A stretch of DNA of 64,000 nt from CAXBCP01 sp047638395 (GTDB taxonomy: Bacteria; Pseudomonadota; Alphaproteobacteria; MPNO01; UBA830). The position numbers and the translations under genes are program-made. Every line of letters begins with the position of its first letter. The first letter of the stretch is position 1. The notes under the pieces were generated by a model that was not told the origin of the DNA, did not search any database, and saw nothing but the letters and a program-made list of their open reading frames with translations. The DNA lies in NCBI GenBank assembly GCA_047638395.1, contig JBLIMV010000006.1, positions 62,001-126,000 on the forward strand. Reading direction: 5' to 3'. Positions 43,485-52,513 of this stretch are shown here, piece after piece.

Positions 43485-45491
43485 ATGAGCGACACCCCTA
43501 CCCTTCAATACGAAGAGCGGCGCGAATATTCGCTGCTCGAAGATGTCCTGCGCGCAAAGCGCATGGACCTGCCGTCCATACTGGCACTGATCGCATCGTC
43601 GCTCGCCATAGCCCTGGCGATTTATCACATCTTCGTCGCCGGGTTCGGCACCCCGGAATCACTTTCCTTCCGCTCGACCCATCTGAGCGCGATGCTGTTG
43701 CTCGCATTTTTGATTTACCCGATGTTCCGCAGCGGACTTTCCGAACCCGTCTGGCAGGCCGGGCAGACGGGCAATGCGAAACGGGTCTTCGGATTTGCCG
43801 TCGATCTGACGATGATCGTCCTGGTGCTGGCCGTGCAGATATACCTGCTGGCGGATATCGAGGAACTTCAGGCACGCGAGGGAGCGCCCGAAGAAAACGA
43901 CATCATCCATGGCTGGATATTGATCGGCCTCGTCATCGAAGCGACACGGCGCGCCGTTGGCTGGGCAATGGTGATCATCACCGGTTTCTTTGTCTTTCAG
44001 ACGCTAAAAGCCGACTGGTTTATCGGCATGTTTTACGGCCCGCCGGTCGACGTCGAGACGTTTATCGATGCGCAGTTCATCCAGACGATCGGCATCTTCG
44101 GGATCCCGTTACTCGTCGCATCGACCTATATCGTTCTGTTCATCATTTTTGGCGCGATCCTGATCCGATCCGGCGCGGGCCGCTTCTTTATCGATCTCGC
44201 CGTATCATTGACTGGCCACCGCCTTGGCGGTCCGGCCAAAGCATCCGTTGTTGCAAGCGCGTTCCTCGGCACGGTCTCCGGATCTGCAACCGCGAACGTT
44301 GTCACGACAGGATCGTTCACCATCCCGATGATGAAGAATCTCGGCTACCGGCCGCGTTTCGCCGCTGCGGTCGAAGCCTGTGCATCGTCCGGCGGCCAGA
44401 TCACTCCACCGATCATGGGGGCAGCCGCGTTCATCATCGCCGAATTCATGCGGGTGCCGTATATCCACGTGGTCGTCGCGGCAATCATCCCGACGTTCCT
44501 CTATTTCTCCACCATGTATTTCATGGTTCATCTCGAAGCCGACAAATGCGGCATCAAACGCGTACCGAAGGACCAGTTACCGAACCTCAAAGAGGTCCTC
44601 CGCGAAGGCTGGCATCTGATGCTGGCACTCCTCGTCCTGGTCGTATTGCTGATCATGGGACGCACCGTCACGCTGGCCGCATTCTGGGCAATCTTTGCGC
44701 TTTTCGCGCTTTCCTTCATCAATTCAACGACGCGCATGAGCCCGGTCGATCTGCTGGCCGCGCTGGAAACCGGCGTGCGTTCCAGCATCCCCGTGACAAT
44801 CGCCTGTGCCTGTGCCGGCATCATCATCGGCAGCACGTTTACATCCGGCCTCGGGCTGAAATTTACGAACTCGGTCATCGAGATGTCCGGCGGCTATCTG
44901 ATGATCCTGCTGATCCTGACGGCGGTGGCCGCGATCGTGCTCGGCATGGGGATCACCACAACGGCAGTCTATATTACCGTCGCCGCACTGATCGTCCCCG
45001 CCCTGATCGAGATCGGCGTCAATCCGATGTCGGCGCATCTGTTCGCCTTCTATTTCGGCGTTGTCTCGACGATCACGCCACCGGTGGCACTTGCATCATT
45101 CGCGGCGGCGGCGATAGCCGGGACGAATCCGATGATGACGGCTGTAGAATCGGCCCGCGTCGGGATTGCCAAATACCTGGTACCGTTCGTCTTCGTTTAC
45201 AATCCGGCGCTGCTGTTCGAGGGCCCGTTCTGGCTGACGGCCTATTCGACGGTGGCCGCCTTTATCGGCGTCTGGATGCTGTCGGTCTCTCTTGAAGCGT
45301 GGTACCGGGTCGCCCTTGGTCCCGTGGTCCGTCTGGCCGCAGCCATCGGTGCGCTCGCCATGATGTACCCGCCCATGATCCCGCTGCTCGGCGTGTCGGG
45401 CTTCGTGATCAACGGTGTCGGGATTGCTATCGCCTTGTGGGTTTTGTTTGGCCAGCGGCATTCCGGCGTGTCTGCAGAGGCCCGACCATGA
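43485..45491 (+). CDS. TRAP transporter fused permease (4TM/12TM)
   Basis: 668-residue inner-membrane protein in which the small (DctQ-like) and large (DctM-like) TRAP subunits are fused, as is usual for TAXI systems. About sixteen hydrophobic helices are visible. The large-subunit core carries GPAKASVVASAFLGTVSGSATANVVTTGSFTIPMMK and GQITPPIMGAAAFIIAEFM. It works with the TAXI binding protein just upstream, coupled to a sodium or proton gradient. Its stop codon overlaps a tiny ATG frame that leads to the next gene. Confidence 0.93.
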   Translation: MSDTPTLQYEERREYSLLEDVLRAKRMDLPSILALIASSLAIALAIYHIFVAGFGTPESLSFRSTHLSAMLLLAFLIYPMFRSGLSEPVWQAGQTGNAKRVFGFAVDLTMIVLVLAVQIYLLADIEELQAREGAPEENDIIHGWILIGLVIEATRRAVGWAMVIITGFFVFQTLKADWFIGMFYGPPVDVETFIDAQFIQTIGIFGIPLLVASTYIVLFIIFGAILIRSGAGRFFIDLAVSLTGHRLGGPAKASVVASAFLGTVSGSATANVVTTGSFTIPMMKNLGYRPRFAAAVEACASSGGQITPPIMGAAAFIIAEFMRVPYIHVVVAAIIPTFLYFSTMYFMVHLEADKCGIKRVPKDQLPNLKEVLREGWHLMLALLVLVVLLIMGRTVTLAAFWAIFALFALSFINSTTRMSPVDLLAALETGVRSSIPVTIACACAGIIIGSTFTSGLGLKFTNSVIEMSGGYLMILLILTAVAAIVLGMGITTTAVYITVAALIVPALIEIGVNPMSAHLFAFYFGVVSTITPPVALASFAAAAIAGTNPMMTAVESARVGIAKYLVPFVFVYNPALLFEGPFWLTAYSTVAAFIGVWMLSVSLEAWYRVALGPVVRLAAAIGALAMMYPPMIPLLGVSGFVINGVGIAIALWVLFGQRHSGVSAEARP

Positions 45492-45501
45492 GAAACCGGC
45501 C

Positions 45502-45738
45502 ATGAGGAAACTGTTTATCGGCAAGCCCCTGCACTGGCTGATGATCGCGGCGGCCACAGGCGCGATGTACCTGCTCGGCACCGGACAATTTCACCGGGTG
45601 AACTACACTGGGTTTCTTTTCATCGTCCTTGGTATCGCCGTGGCTTGTGTCGCGCTTGTCCTGATCACTTACCGTCGTGGCGACCGCATTACCCGTGATT
45701 CCCTGGACGAGGAGTCGGCTGAGAAAATCAGCGACTGA
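45502..45738 (+). CDS. Small two-helix membrane protein after the TRAP permease
   Basis: 78 residues with two hydrophobic helices (WLMIAAATGAMYLLG and YTGFLFIVLGIAVACVALVLITY) and a charged C-terminal tail. I do not recognise the family. Ten bases after the permease stop, its ATG overlaps the stop of a five-codon frame (ATG at 45488 to TGA at 45505) that itself overlaps the permease stop, a two-step ATGA chain that suggests translational re-initiation. It may be an accessory of the transporter. Confidence 0.72.
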   Translation: MRKLFIGKPLHWLMIAAATGAMYLLGTGQFHRVNYTGFLFIVLGIAVACVALVLITYRRGDRITRDSLDEESAEKISD

Positions 45739-45819
45739 CCCCTTAATCCGCGACCGAATTTGGATATACTGACGGAACAAAGCAGCCAGAAAATCGCAGT
45801 AGAATATCAGGGAGCAACT

Positions 45820-47418
45820 ATGGCCGATCGTCCGAATTTCCTCTTCATCATCACCGACCAGCATCGTGGCGATCATCTTGGCTGCGCCGGCCATCCGGTC
45901 CTGAAAACCCCGCATATCGATTCCATCGCCGCCAAGGGCACGAAGTTCGACCGCTTCTATGTCGCAACACCCGTATGCCAGCCTAACCGGTCAACCCTCG
46001 TGACCGGCCGTATGCCCTCGCTGCACGGTGTCCGGTCCAACGGTATTCCCCTGGATATGCGGGCCAGCACATTTGTCGAGGGCATGCGCGTCAACGGCTA
46101 TTCCACAGCACTGGTCGGCAAGAGCCATATCCAGAACATGACCGGTCTGCCGGCCATGCATACGCGGCCCGATACCAAGGACGGATATACCTCGCTGCGC
46201 GACAAAATGCCGGAAGCATTCGAGGCCGATACCGAAGGCAATTACGATCAGGAACATCCCGATCGCTGGAAATCGGGCGAGCCCTACGATCTCGACCTGC
46301 CATTCTACGGGTTTGAGCACGTCGATCTGTGCACCGAGCACTCGGATCACGTGGGCGGTCAGTACTACACCTGGTTCAAGGAGAAGCGCGCGGATGCCGA
46401 CGAGCTCCGCGACCGCGACAACCAGTTCCCCCACGACTATGTCGCGCCCCAGGCCTACCGCACATCGATCCCCGAGGAATTTTATCCGACGAGCTACATC
46501 AAAGAGAAGACGCTCGAATACATCGATGGACATGTGGCAAAGGACGACGATCAGCCGTTTTTCCTGATGGCATCGTTCCCCGATCCGCATCATCCTTTCA
46601 CCCCGCCGGGCAAATACTGGGACATGTACAAGCCCGAGGACATGGAACTGCCGGCAAGCTTCGACTACGGCAATGTCGAGCCGCCACCCCACGTGAAATG
46701 GGCGCAGAAGATGCGGGAATCAGGCGACGCCGAGATCAATTCCCAAAGCGCGTACGCCGTCTACAAGCAGGAAGTGCTGGAAAGCCGGGCGCTGACCTGC
46801 GGCATGATTGCCATGATCGACGATGCCGTCGGCGAGATACTCGCCAAGCTCGATGAAGCGGGTCTTGCCGATAACACCATCGTTGTCTTCACTGCAGATC
46901 ACGGCGACTTCCTCGGCGATCACGGGCTGATGCTCAAAGGCCCTGCCCATTTCGAGGGCGTGACACGTGTGCCGTTTATCTGGTCCGAACCGGGCGCCGA
47001 AGCGAAATCCACAGAGACGCTCGCCAGCACGGTCGATATCGCCCAGACGATCCTCGATCGCGCCAGGATCGAGCCCTATAACGGTATTCAGGGCCGCAGC
47101 CTGGTCAATGCGATCAGGGGTAACGCCGATCCCGACGCCGTCGATTCCGTCATCGTCGAAGATGATCAGCAACGGGTCTATTTCGGCTACACGATGCCGC
47201 CGCGCATCCGCTCGCTCATCACCGATACGCATCGTTTGACAGTGGCCCGTGGGGAAAGCTGGGGCGAGCTTTACGACTTGAAGGCCGATCCGGACGAAAT
47301 GAACAACCTGTTCGACGACCCGGCACATGCCGCGACCCGGGCCGAGCTGTTCGAACGGCTGACACACCGCCAGATGGAACTGGTCGATACCAGCCCGATG
47401 CCGACGATGCGGGCTTAA
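45820..47418 (+). CDS. Sulfatase-family hydrolase (formylglycine type)
   Basis: 532-residue alkaline-phosphatase-superfamily enzyme. The N-terminal metal site is FIITDQHRGDHLG; the sulfatase signature is PVCQPNRSTLVTGR with Cys at position 53 in the C-x-P-x-R context, expected to be converted to formylglycine; TADHGDFLGDHGLMLKG is the second metal motif. There is no signal peptide, so it is probably cytoplasmic, like choline-sulfatases and phosphonate monoester hydrolases. The ATG at 45820 follows AGGGAG; an upstream in-frame ATG at 45760 lacks one. Neighbouring TRAP genes may import its substrate. Confidence 0.88.
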   Translation: MADRPNFLFIITDQHRGDHLGCAGHPVLKTPHIDSIAAKGTKFDRFYVATPVCQPNRSTLVTGRMPSLHGVRSNGIPLDMRASTFVEGMRVNGYSTALVGKSHIQNMTGLPAMHTRPDTKDGYTSLRDKMPEAFEADTEGNYDQEHPDRWKSGEPYDLDLPFYGFEHVDLCTEHSDHVGGQYYTWFKEKRADADELRDRDNQFPHDYVAPQAYRTSIPEEFYPTSYIKEKTLEYIDGHVAKDDDQPFFLMASFPDPHHPFTPPGKYWDMYKPEDMELPASFDYGNVEPPPHVKWAQKMRESGDAEINSQSAYAVYKQEVLESRALTCGMIAMIDDAVGEILAKLDEAGLADNTIVVFTADHGDFLGDHGLMLKGPAHFEGVTRVPFIWSEPGAEAKSTETLASTVDIAQTILDRARIEPYNGIQGRSLVNAIRGNADPDAVDSVIVEDDQQRVYFGYTMPPRIRSLITDTHRLTVARGESWGELYDLKADPDEMNNLFDDPAHAATRAELFERLTHRQMELVDTSPMPTMRA

Positions 47419-47600
47419 CTCTCCGAGAGCAGCCCGACATTGCTGGAAAGCATCGCTTCGCCTTCCGGGCCGATCGCGCGGATATCGTCGACAAAATTTT
47501 TGATGCCTTCGGGCTTATGCAACTCCTGTCGACAGACGGATGCGAAGACAATCCGTTCCGTCAGCGCCTCGACGACGATCGATTTGACCAGCCGGGTCAC
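47415..47600 (-). CDS. Small hypothetical protein coupled to the holin-like gene
   Basis: 61-residue protein that I do not recognise. A basic amphipathic N-terminus (TRLVKSIVVEALTERIVFASV) is followed by a polar region (FVDDIRAIGPEGEAML). The GTG start at 47600 overlaps the TGA of the holin-like gene (GTGA), and the frame ends with a 4-base overlap with the convergent sulfatase gene. This tight packing supports it as a real gene of the phage-like patch. Confidence 0.5.
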   Translation of the reverse strand: MTRLVKSIVVEALTERIVFASVCRQELHKPEGIKNFVDDIRAIGPEGEAMLSSNVGLLSES

Positions 47601-47821
47601 CGCCCGACCCCACGCCACTTATCCATGCTGCGTGCACCTGTGTAGCCAAGATACCCGGCCCCAAACAGCCACCAAAGGCTTTCGGGGATAGCCATCAGCA
47701 GATTGGTCAGGTTGCTTGCCGCCGTCGCCACATGATCGGGCCACCAGATACCGATAATAGCCCCGGCAACGCACATCAGGATCACGAGATAGATAAGGTT
47801 TTGGCGTAAACGCCGCCGCAT
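47597..47821 (-). CDS. GTA/phage-type 3TM holin-like small membrane protein
   Basis: 74 residues, basic N-terminus, a strong helix (LIYLVILMCVAGAIIGIWW) and a second hydrophobic stretch ending in IPESLWWLFGAGYLGYTGARSMDKWRG. The ending recalls the GTA_holin_3TM family, whose members carry P-x-x-LW and G-Y-x-x-x-R-S-x-E/D-K. Such holins release gene-transfer-agent or phage particles by permeabilising the membrane. Its ATG overlaps, on the other strand, the ATG of the S24 repressor gene. No capsid, terminase or lysin gene is visible nearby, so it is a remnant or a domesticated unit. Confidence 0.6.
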   Translation of the reverse strand: MRRRLRQNLIYLVILMCVAGAIIGIWWPDHVATAASNLTNLLMAIPESLWWLFGAGYLGYTGARSMDKWRGVGR

Positions 47822-48392
47822 GACCCTGGAGCAACTCGCTTCACGGCTTGGCACGTCCGCAGGGCATTTGCATAAATGGGAAACCGGCAAAGTTTCCGTG
47901 AACCTGAAACGGATGGGCGAAATCGCGGATATCCTCGGGATCGGGATCGTCGACCTGGTCGAGGATTTGCCGCGGGTGCCGATCGTCGGCAAGGTCGGCG
48001 CAGGCGCCGTTGTCGAATCGATCGACGACTTCCCGTTGGGCGAAGCCCAGAAATATGCCCGCTGCCCAACCGGGCTGGATCCCCAATACACGGTTGCGGT
48101 GGAAGTTGTCGGCGATTCGATGCTGCCGATCGATGAGGGTTGGCTTTTGTTCTACACGCGCAGCTATGACGGCATACCCACCGAATGCCTTGGGAAGCTG
48201 TGCGTTGTGCAGTTATCAGATAACGGCCCGCGTTACGTCAAACGCCTCAAACAGGGTAAAAACCCATCCCTTTTCAACCTTTACAGCACGAACGCCCGCG
48301 AAATTGACGATGTTGAGCTTGCCTGGGCCGCCCCCGTTCTGGATGCACGACCGTCAGAGCCCGGCGAACTTATCGAAGAACCGGGCGACTGA
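47820..48392 (+). CDS. XRE-family S24/LexA-like repressor
   Basis: 190 residues from the first ATG. The N-terminus is a helix-turn-helix (TLEQLASRLGTSAGHLHKWETGKV); the C-terminal S24 domain has the nucleophile Ser in VVGDSMLP (S100) and the catalytic Lys in RYVKRLKQG (K141), with a possible self-cleavage site in VGKVGAGA. This is the plan of phage cI/LexA-type repressors that self-cleave upon RecA activation. The first HTH helix appears to begin upstream of the ATG: codons 47793-47819 read IRFWRKRRR, but no standard start exists before the TAG at 47790. The start may therefore be ATA, or the gene is trimmed. Confidence 0.82.
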   Translation: MTLEQLASRLGTSAGHLHKWETGKVSVNLKRMGEIADILGIGIVDLVEDLPRVPIVGKVGAGAVVESIDDFPLGEAQKYARCPTGLDPQYTVAVEVVGDSMLPIDEGWLLFYTRSYDGIPTECLGKLCVVQLSDNGPRYVKRLKQGKNPSLFNLYSTNAREIDDVELAWAAPVLDARPSEPGELIEEPGD

Positions 48393-48398
48393 CGGGGC

Positions 48399-48418
48399 GG
48401 CTGACGGGGCGGTCAGCC
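48399..48418 (+). terminator. 7-bp hairpin after the S24 repressor gene
   Basis: GGCTGAC and GTCAGCC flank GGGGCG, 7 bases after the repressor stop codon. The following TTCGTTG is only mildly T-rich. Confidence 0.5.
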
Positions 48419-48497
48419 TTCGTTGAATGCTGGTCTTTAAGGATATTTAGGAAATTTCTGCCGTAATACACGCCTCCAGTTAACCTGTCCTGAGGCC

Positions 48498-50828
48498 GTG
48501 CCCGGCATGCCCGATCCGCTCAACAAACATAATGCCACCCTTGTGGCGCGTCTGGCTGACCGCGTCTCCGGCGCGGGCGCGGATGTCGGCAATTCCGATG
48601 CCGGTTTGCCTTCCACCGATCAGGTCAACCCGATAGATCGGCCACCGCTGGTGCTTAATGAGGCAGAAGCGCGGCTCGACAACATTCCCGCCATGGTCTT
48701 TCAGCGGAAGCTTCACGCAGACGGAACGATTTCGTTCCCCTATGCGAATAACGCCGTATTGGAAACTGCAGGCCTCGACCCCGCGATCGTAACGACCAAT
48801 CCTGCCGCCGTCAGCGATCGCATCCATCCGGACGATCTCGCACCCCTCCAGAACGCCGTAAAGCGCTCCTTTGCCGATATGGAGGCGCATTCAGAGGAAT
48901 TCCGCTATCACCACCCGACACTGGGGTGGCGCTGGTTTCAGACCATATCGAAGCCAAGGAAGAACAGTGACGGCACCATTGTGGCCGACACTCTGGCGCT
49001 CGACATCACCGACCGGAAAGAGACCGAGCAGGAGCTCGAGCGCAACAGGATGCGCCTTAACGAGCATCTGATCGAGCTCCAGGATACCAAGGAACGGCTC
49101 GAACAGCGGACCAACGAACTCATCAGAACGGTGAGCGACCTGGCAGAAGCGCGGGATGAAGCCGAAACCGCAAATCGCGCGAAATCCGATTTTCTGGCCA
49201 CCATGAGTCATGAAATCAGGACGCCCATGAACGGCGTTCTCGGCATGGCAAGCCTGTTGATGCAGACGCCCCTGGATGAAACGCAGCGCGAGTTCACCGA
49301 AACGATCGAACAATCGGGCGAGGCGCTGCTGCAAATCATCAATGACGTTCTCGATTATTCAAAGATGGAAGCCGGACAACTCGAGCTTGACCCCACCACG
49401 TTCTCAGTGCTCGATATTATCGACAGTGCCGTACAGCTTGTTCGCCCGAAATGTCACGAAAAGTCGATTACGATACGAACATTCGCGGCGCCGGAAACAC
49501 CCGACCAAATCATCGGCGATGCCGGGCGGTTGAGACAGATACTGCTGAACCTCCTGGGAAATGCCACGAAATTCACAGCGTCGGGCATGATTACGCTCGA
49601 ATGCTTCGAGCCCAGCGTCGTTGGACGCGACATCGAGCTCAGTTTCGCGATATCGGATACCGGCATCGGTATTCCCGAAGCCGCGCAGAATTCACTATTC
49701 GAAGTGTTCTCACAGGCCGATGCGTCGACCACCCGCAGATTTGGCGGCACTGGCCTTGGCCTCTCGATCTGTAAACGCCTGTGCCATTTGATGGGGGGAG
49801 ACATCACTGTCGAGAGTACGCCGGAAGTGGGGAGCACATTTCGTTTTACCTTGCGATGCAAACAAACAGACGAAGCCGCCGCCGAAACATCGGTGCCGCG
49901 CCACCCGAATTTGCCCCAATGCGCTTTCCTCACAGCTGCCGCGCTGGAGCCAGACACCGGACTAAACCGTCAATTGCACGCCTATGGCATCGCCACAGAA
50001 ATTTTCGACGATACCGAAACACTTCTCGATCACCTCAAATCCTCTCGCATCGATGATGCGTTGGTCGTACTCGAATCGGATTCGCTGACCGGACACAACG
50101 ATTTACCCAACCGACTGAGAAAACAGCAGGCCGAAAAACCGTTCACCCTGTGGGTCGTTGGTTCGACGCATCCAGATCTATCGGATATCGGTCGTTTCCT
50201 GGATGTTCCGTTACGTCAGTCCCGTTTGCGGCAATACGTCCGGAATCTTGAGAAGGGCGAAATCGGAGGCGCTCGCCAGCCAGCCACCAGCGAGGCCGGG
50301 TATACCGAAGCCCCCTCCCAGTCTGGACCGAAATCCGATGCAGAGCCGACACTCACGGTCCTTCTGGTAGAAGACAACAAGGTAAATCAGCGCGTGGCGA
50401 TCGCCATGCTCGAAGCGGCCGGAATGGATGTCGCACTTGCCGAAAACGGTCTTGAGGCGCTCGACCTTCTCCATCAGCATGATTTCGGTGTCATCCTGAT
50501 GGATATCCACATGCCGGAAATGGACGGCGTCACCGCAGCGCGGAAAATTCGCGCCCTGCCGCCACCGCATTGTGACATTCCCATCATCGCCCTGACCGCA
50601 AATGCGATGAAAGGAGACCGTGAAACCTATCTCGATGCCGGCATGAACGACTACGTCTCAAAGCCGGTTGACCCGAATGCACTTTCAGATGCAATTAGGC
50701 GTCAGGCGGGAATCTCAACAATCATCACCTCTCCTGCCCGGCGGCCGGGACCACCAAAAAATGTGCCCACGATTACCGAGGCCGAGGTTTCCGAACTTTT
50801 CGCGGGACTGGACGACATTCTGGACTGA
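48498..50828 (+). CDS. Soluble hybrid sensor histidine kinase (PAS-HisKA-HATPase-pseudoREC-REC)
   Basis: 776 residues without membrane helices, so a cytoplasmic sensor. A PAS domain (about 55-170) is followed by a coiled-coil linker, the dimerisation domain with the phospho-accepting His238 in FLATMSHEIRTPMNGVLG, and an ATPase domain with LLNLLGNATKF (N box), DTGIGIP (G1) and GGTGLGLS (G2). A weakly conserved receiver-like segment (LVVLESDSL, Asp replaced) precedes a true receiver with D669 in VILMDIHMPEMDG. There is no Hpt domain, so the phosphorelay must continue elsewhere. GTG at 48498 and ATG at 48507 are both possible starts. Confidence 0.9.
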   Translation: MPGMPDPLNKHNATLVARLADRVSGAGADVGNSDAGLPSTDQVNPIDRPPLVLNEAEARLDNIPAMVFQRKLHADGTISFPYANNAVLETAGLDPAIVTTNPAAVSDRIHPDDLAPLQNAVKRSFADMEAHSEEFRYHHPTLGWRWFQTISKPRKNSDGTIVADTLALDITDRKETEQELERNRMRLNEHLIELQDTKERLEQRTNELIRTVSDLAEARDEAETANRAKSDFLATMSHEIRTPMNGVLGMASLLMQTPLDETQREFTETIEQSGEALLQIINDVLDYSKMEAGQLELDPTTFSVLDIIDSAVQLVRPKCHEKSITIRTFAAPETPDQIIGDAGRLRQILLNLLGNATKFTASGMITLECFEPSVVGRDIELSFAISDTGIGIPEAAQNSLFEVFSQADASTTRRFGGTGLGLSICKRLCHLMGGDITVESTPEVGSTFRFTLRCKQTDEAAAETSVPRHPNLPQCAFLTAAALEPDTGLNRQLHAYGIATEIFDDTETLLDHLKSSRIDDALVVLESDSLTGHNDLPNRLRKQQAEKPFTLWVVGSTHPDLSDIGRFLDVPLRQSRLRQYVRNLEKGEIGGARQPATSEAGYTEAPSQSGPKSDAEPTLTVLLVEDNKVNQRVAIAMLEAAGMDVALAENGLEALDLLHQHDFGVILMDIHMPEMDGVTAARKIRALPPPHCDIPIIALTANAMKGDRETYLDAGMNDYVSKPVDPNALSDAIRRQAGISTIITSPARRPGPPKNVPTITEAEVSELFAGLDDILD

Positions 50829-50923
50829 ACGCCTGTTTTAACTCCGCAATATTTCTCGCCATTTGCACAACCTGGCGATAATCTTCCTGGTAATAAAGAA
50901 ATTTCATCCCAGGGAGATCAATC

Positions 50924-51937
50924 ATGCAGAATATCAAACTTCTCGCCGGTGCGATTGGCGTTTGCGCGTTGTCCGTATCAACCGTTCAGGCAGAAACGAT
51001 CCTTCGTATCAGTTCATGGGCGCCGCCGACGCATTTCGTCAATTCCAAGATCTGGCCCGAATGGGGCGCGATGATCGAAAAGGCGACCGAAGGCCGCGTC
51101 AAAACAAAGATCGAATACAAACTCGCCTCACCGCCGAAACAGTTTGGCGTGGTGCGCGACGGCATCGCTGATGCAGCGTGGATCTTCCACGGCTACAACA
51201 CCCGCTACGTCGCAACCCAGGCTGTTGAAATGCCAGGCCTGGCGACCAGCGGTGAAGCGGCCGCAGTTGCCTATTGGCAGGTTCATCAGAAGTATCTGAA
51301 AAAGGCCAATGAGCATCGTGGTGTGGTCCTGGTCGGCCTGCATTCGCATGGCCCCGCCGTCATTCACACAAAAAAGCCGATAAGAAGCCTGGACGACCTT
51401 AAAGGCCTGAAGATTCGTGTACCCGGCGGCGTCGGCAGCCTCGTTGGTCGCGCGCTCGGCGTCACGGCGGTCAAACTGCCGGCACCGAAGGTATATGAAG
51501 CCCTGTCATCCGGCGTTGCGGACGGCGTGTTTATGCCGATGGAGGTCCAAAAGAGTTTCCGCCTCAAGGAAGTCGTCCCGAATGTGACGATTATGCCGGG
51601 TGGGCTGTATTACGGCAGCTTCGGTTTCATCCTCAATCCGCGGCTTCTCGCCAAACTGTCCAAGAAAGATCAGGCGGCAGTGATGAGCGTTTCCGGCGCG
51701 AACTTCGCAAAACTGGGTCGTCACTGGGATACGGCCGACACGATCGGACGCGAAGATGCGATGAAATCAGGCACCAAGATCGCGGTCGCATCGGACGCGA
51801 TGAAAGCCGATTACTTTGCCCGCATGAAGCCAGTCGAAGATGCCTGGGTGAAGAAAGTCTCCAAATGGTTTGACGGCAAGGCGGCACTCGCCGAACTGCG
51901 TGCCGCAGCCCGGGCTTACGAGAAAACCAAGAAGTAG
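50924..51937 (+). CDS. dctP: TRAP transporter substrate-binding protein, DctP family
   Basis: 337-residue periplasmic receptor. The signal peptide ends at VSTVQA before ETILRISSWAPPTHF. The mature protein has the DctP core DDLKGLKIRVPGG, whose Arg binds the substrate carboxylate, and FMPMEVQKSFRLKEVV. CAGGGAG lies before the ATG. It is followed by the dctQ and dctM genes, giving a complete tripartite carboxylate importer. The upstream hybrid kinase might control it, but that is only proximity. Confidence 0.93.
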   Translation: MQNIKLLAGAIGVCALSVSTVQAETILRISSWAPPTHFVNSKIWPEWGAMIEKATEGRVKTKIEYKLASPPKQFGVVRDGIADAAWIFHGYNTRYVATQAVEMPGLATSGEAAAVAYWQVHQKYLKKANEHRGVVLVGLHSHGPAVIHTKKPIRSLDDLKGLKIRVPGGVGSLVGRALGVTAVKLPAPKVYEALSSGVADGVFMPMEVQKSFRLKEVVPNVTIMPGGLYYGSFGFILNPRLLAKLSKKDQAAVMSVSGANFAKLGRHWDTADTIGREDAMKSGTKIAVASDAMKADYFARMKPVEDAWVKKVSKWFDGKAALAELRAAARAYEKTKK

Positions 51938-51938
51938 C

Positions 51939-52496
51939 ATGACAGATGATGGGGCGGGCGACGCCCCGCCCACGAACACGCTCAAATCGGAAAGCCAGTC
52001 GGACAATATGTTCGGCTGGCTGACCGACGGGCTATCGGCATTGGTGCTGTTTGCGCTGATGGTGATGACCTGCATCGACGTGTTCGGGCGGGAATTGCTG
52101 AATACGCCGCTGAACGGTGCGACTGAACTGACCCAGCTGATGATGGGGGCCATCGTTTTTGCGGTACTGCCGATCGTGAGCTTTCGCGAGGAACACATTA
52201 CGGTCGACCTTCTCGACAAATGGTTCCCCCGCCGGTTTGCGCCATCGCGCCAGGTAATTCTCAACCTGGCCGCCGGCATCATGATGGCTGTCGTATGCTG
52301 GCGGGTATGGATCATCGGGGAATTCCAGATGGAATATGGCGACGGCACCGAATTCCTGCGAATCCCCTTGGGGCCGGTCAGTTACTTCATCTCGATCCTG
52401 AGCGGAATCACATCGGTCGCCCTGTTCATCAAAATGTATCGCCACATCACGGGCCGGGCCGAGATCCGCTCGCAGGACCCGCGCCTTAATCAATGA
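51939..52496 (+). CDS. dctQ: TRAP transporter small permease, DctQ family
   Basis: 185-residue membrane protein with four helices (ALVLFALMVMTCIDVFGREL, LTQLMMGAIVFAVLPIVSF, LAAGIMMAVVCWRVWII, GPVSYFISILSGITSVALFI). The DVFGREL and REEHITVDLL motifs are diagnostic for DctQ. The ATG lies one base after the dctP stop; an in-frame start at 51870 inside dctP is rejected. It forms the membrane complex with DctM. Confidence 0.9.
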   Translation: MTDDGAGDAPPTNTLKSESQSDNMFGWLTDGLSALVLFALMVMTCIDVFGRELLNTPLNGATELTQLMMGAIVFAVLPIVSFREEHITVDLLDKWFPRRFAPSRQVILNLAAGIMMAVVCWRVWIIGEFQMEYGDGTEFLRIPLGPVSYFISILSGITSVALFIKMYRHITGRAEIRSQDPRLNQ

Positions 52497-52513
52497 AGGC
52501 CGTATAGCAACAG

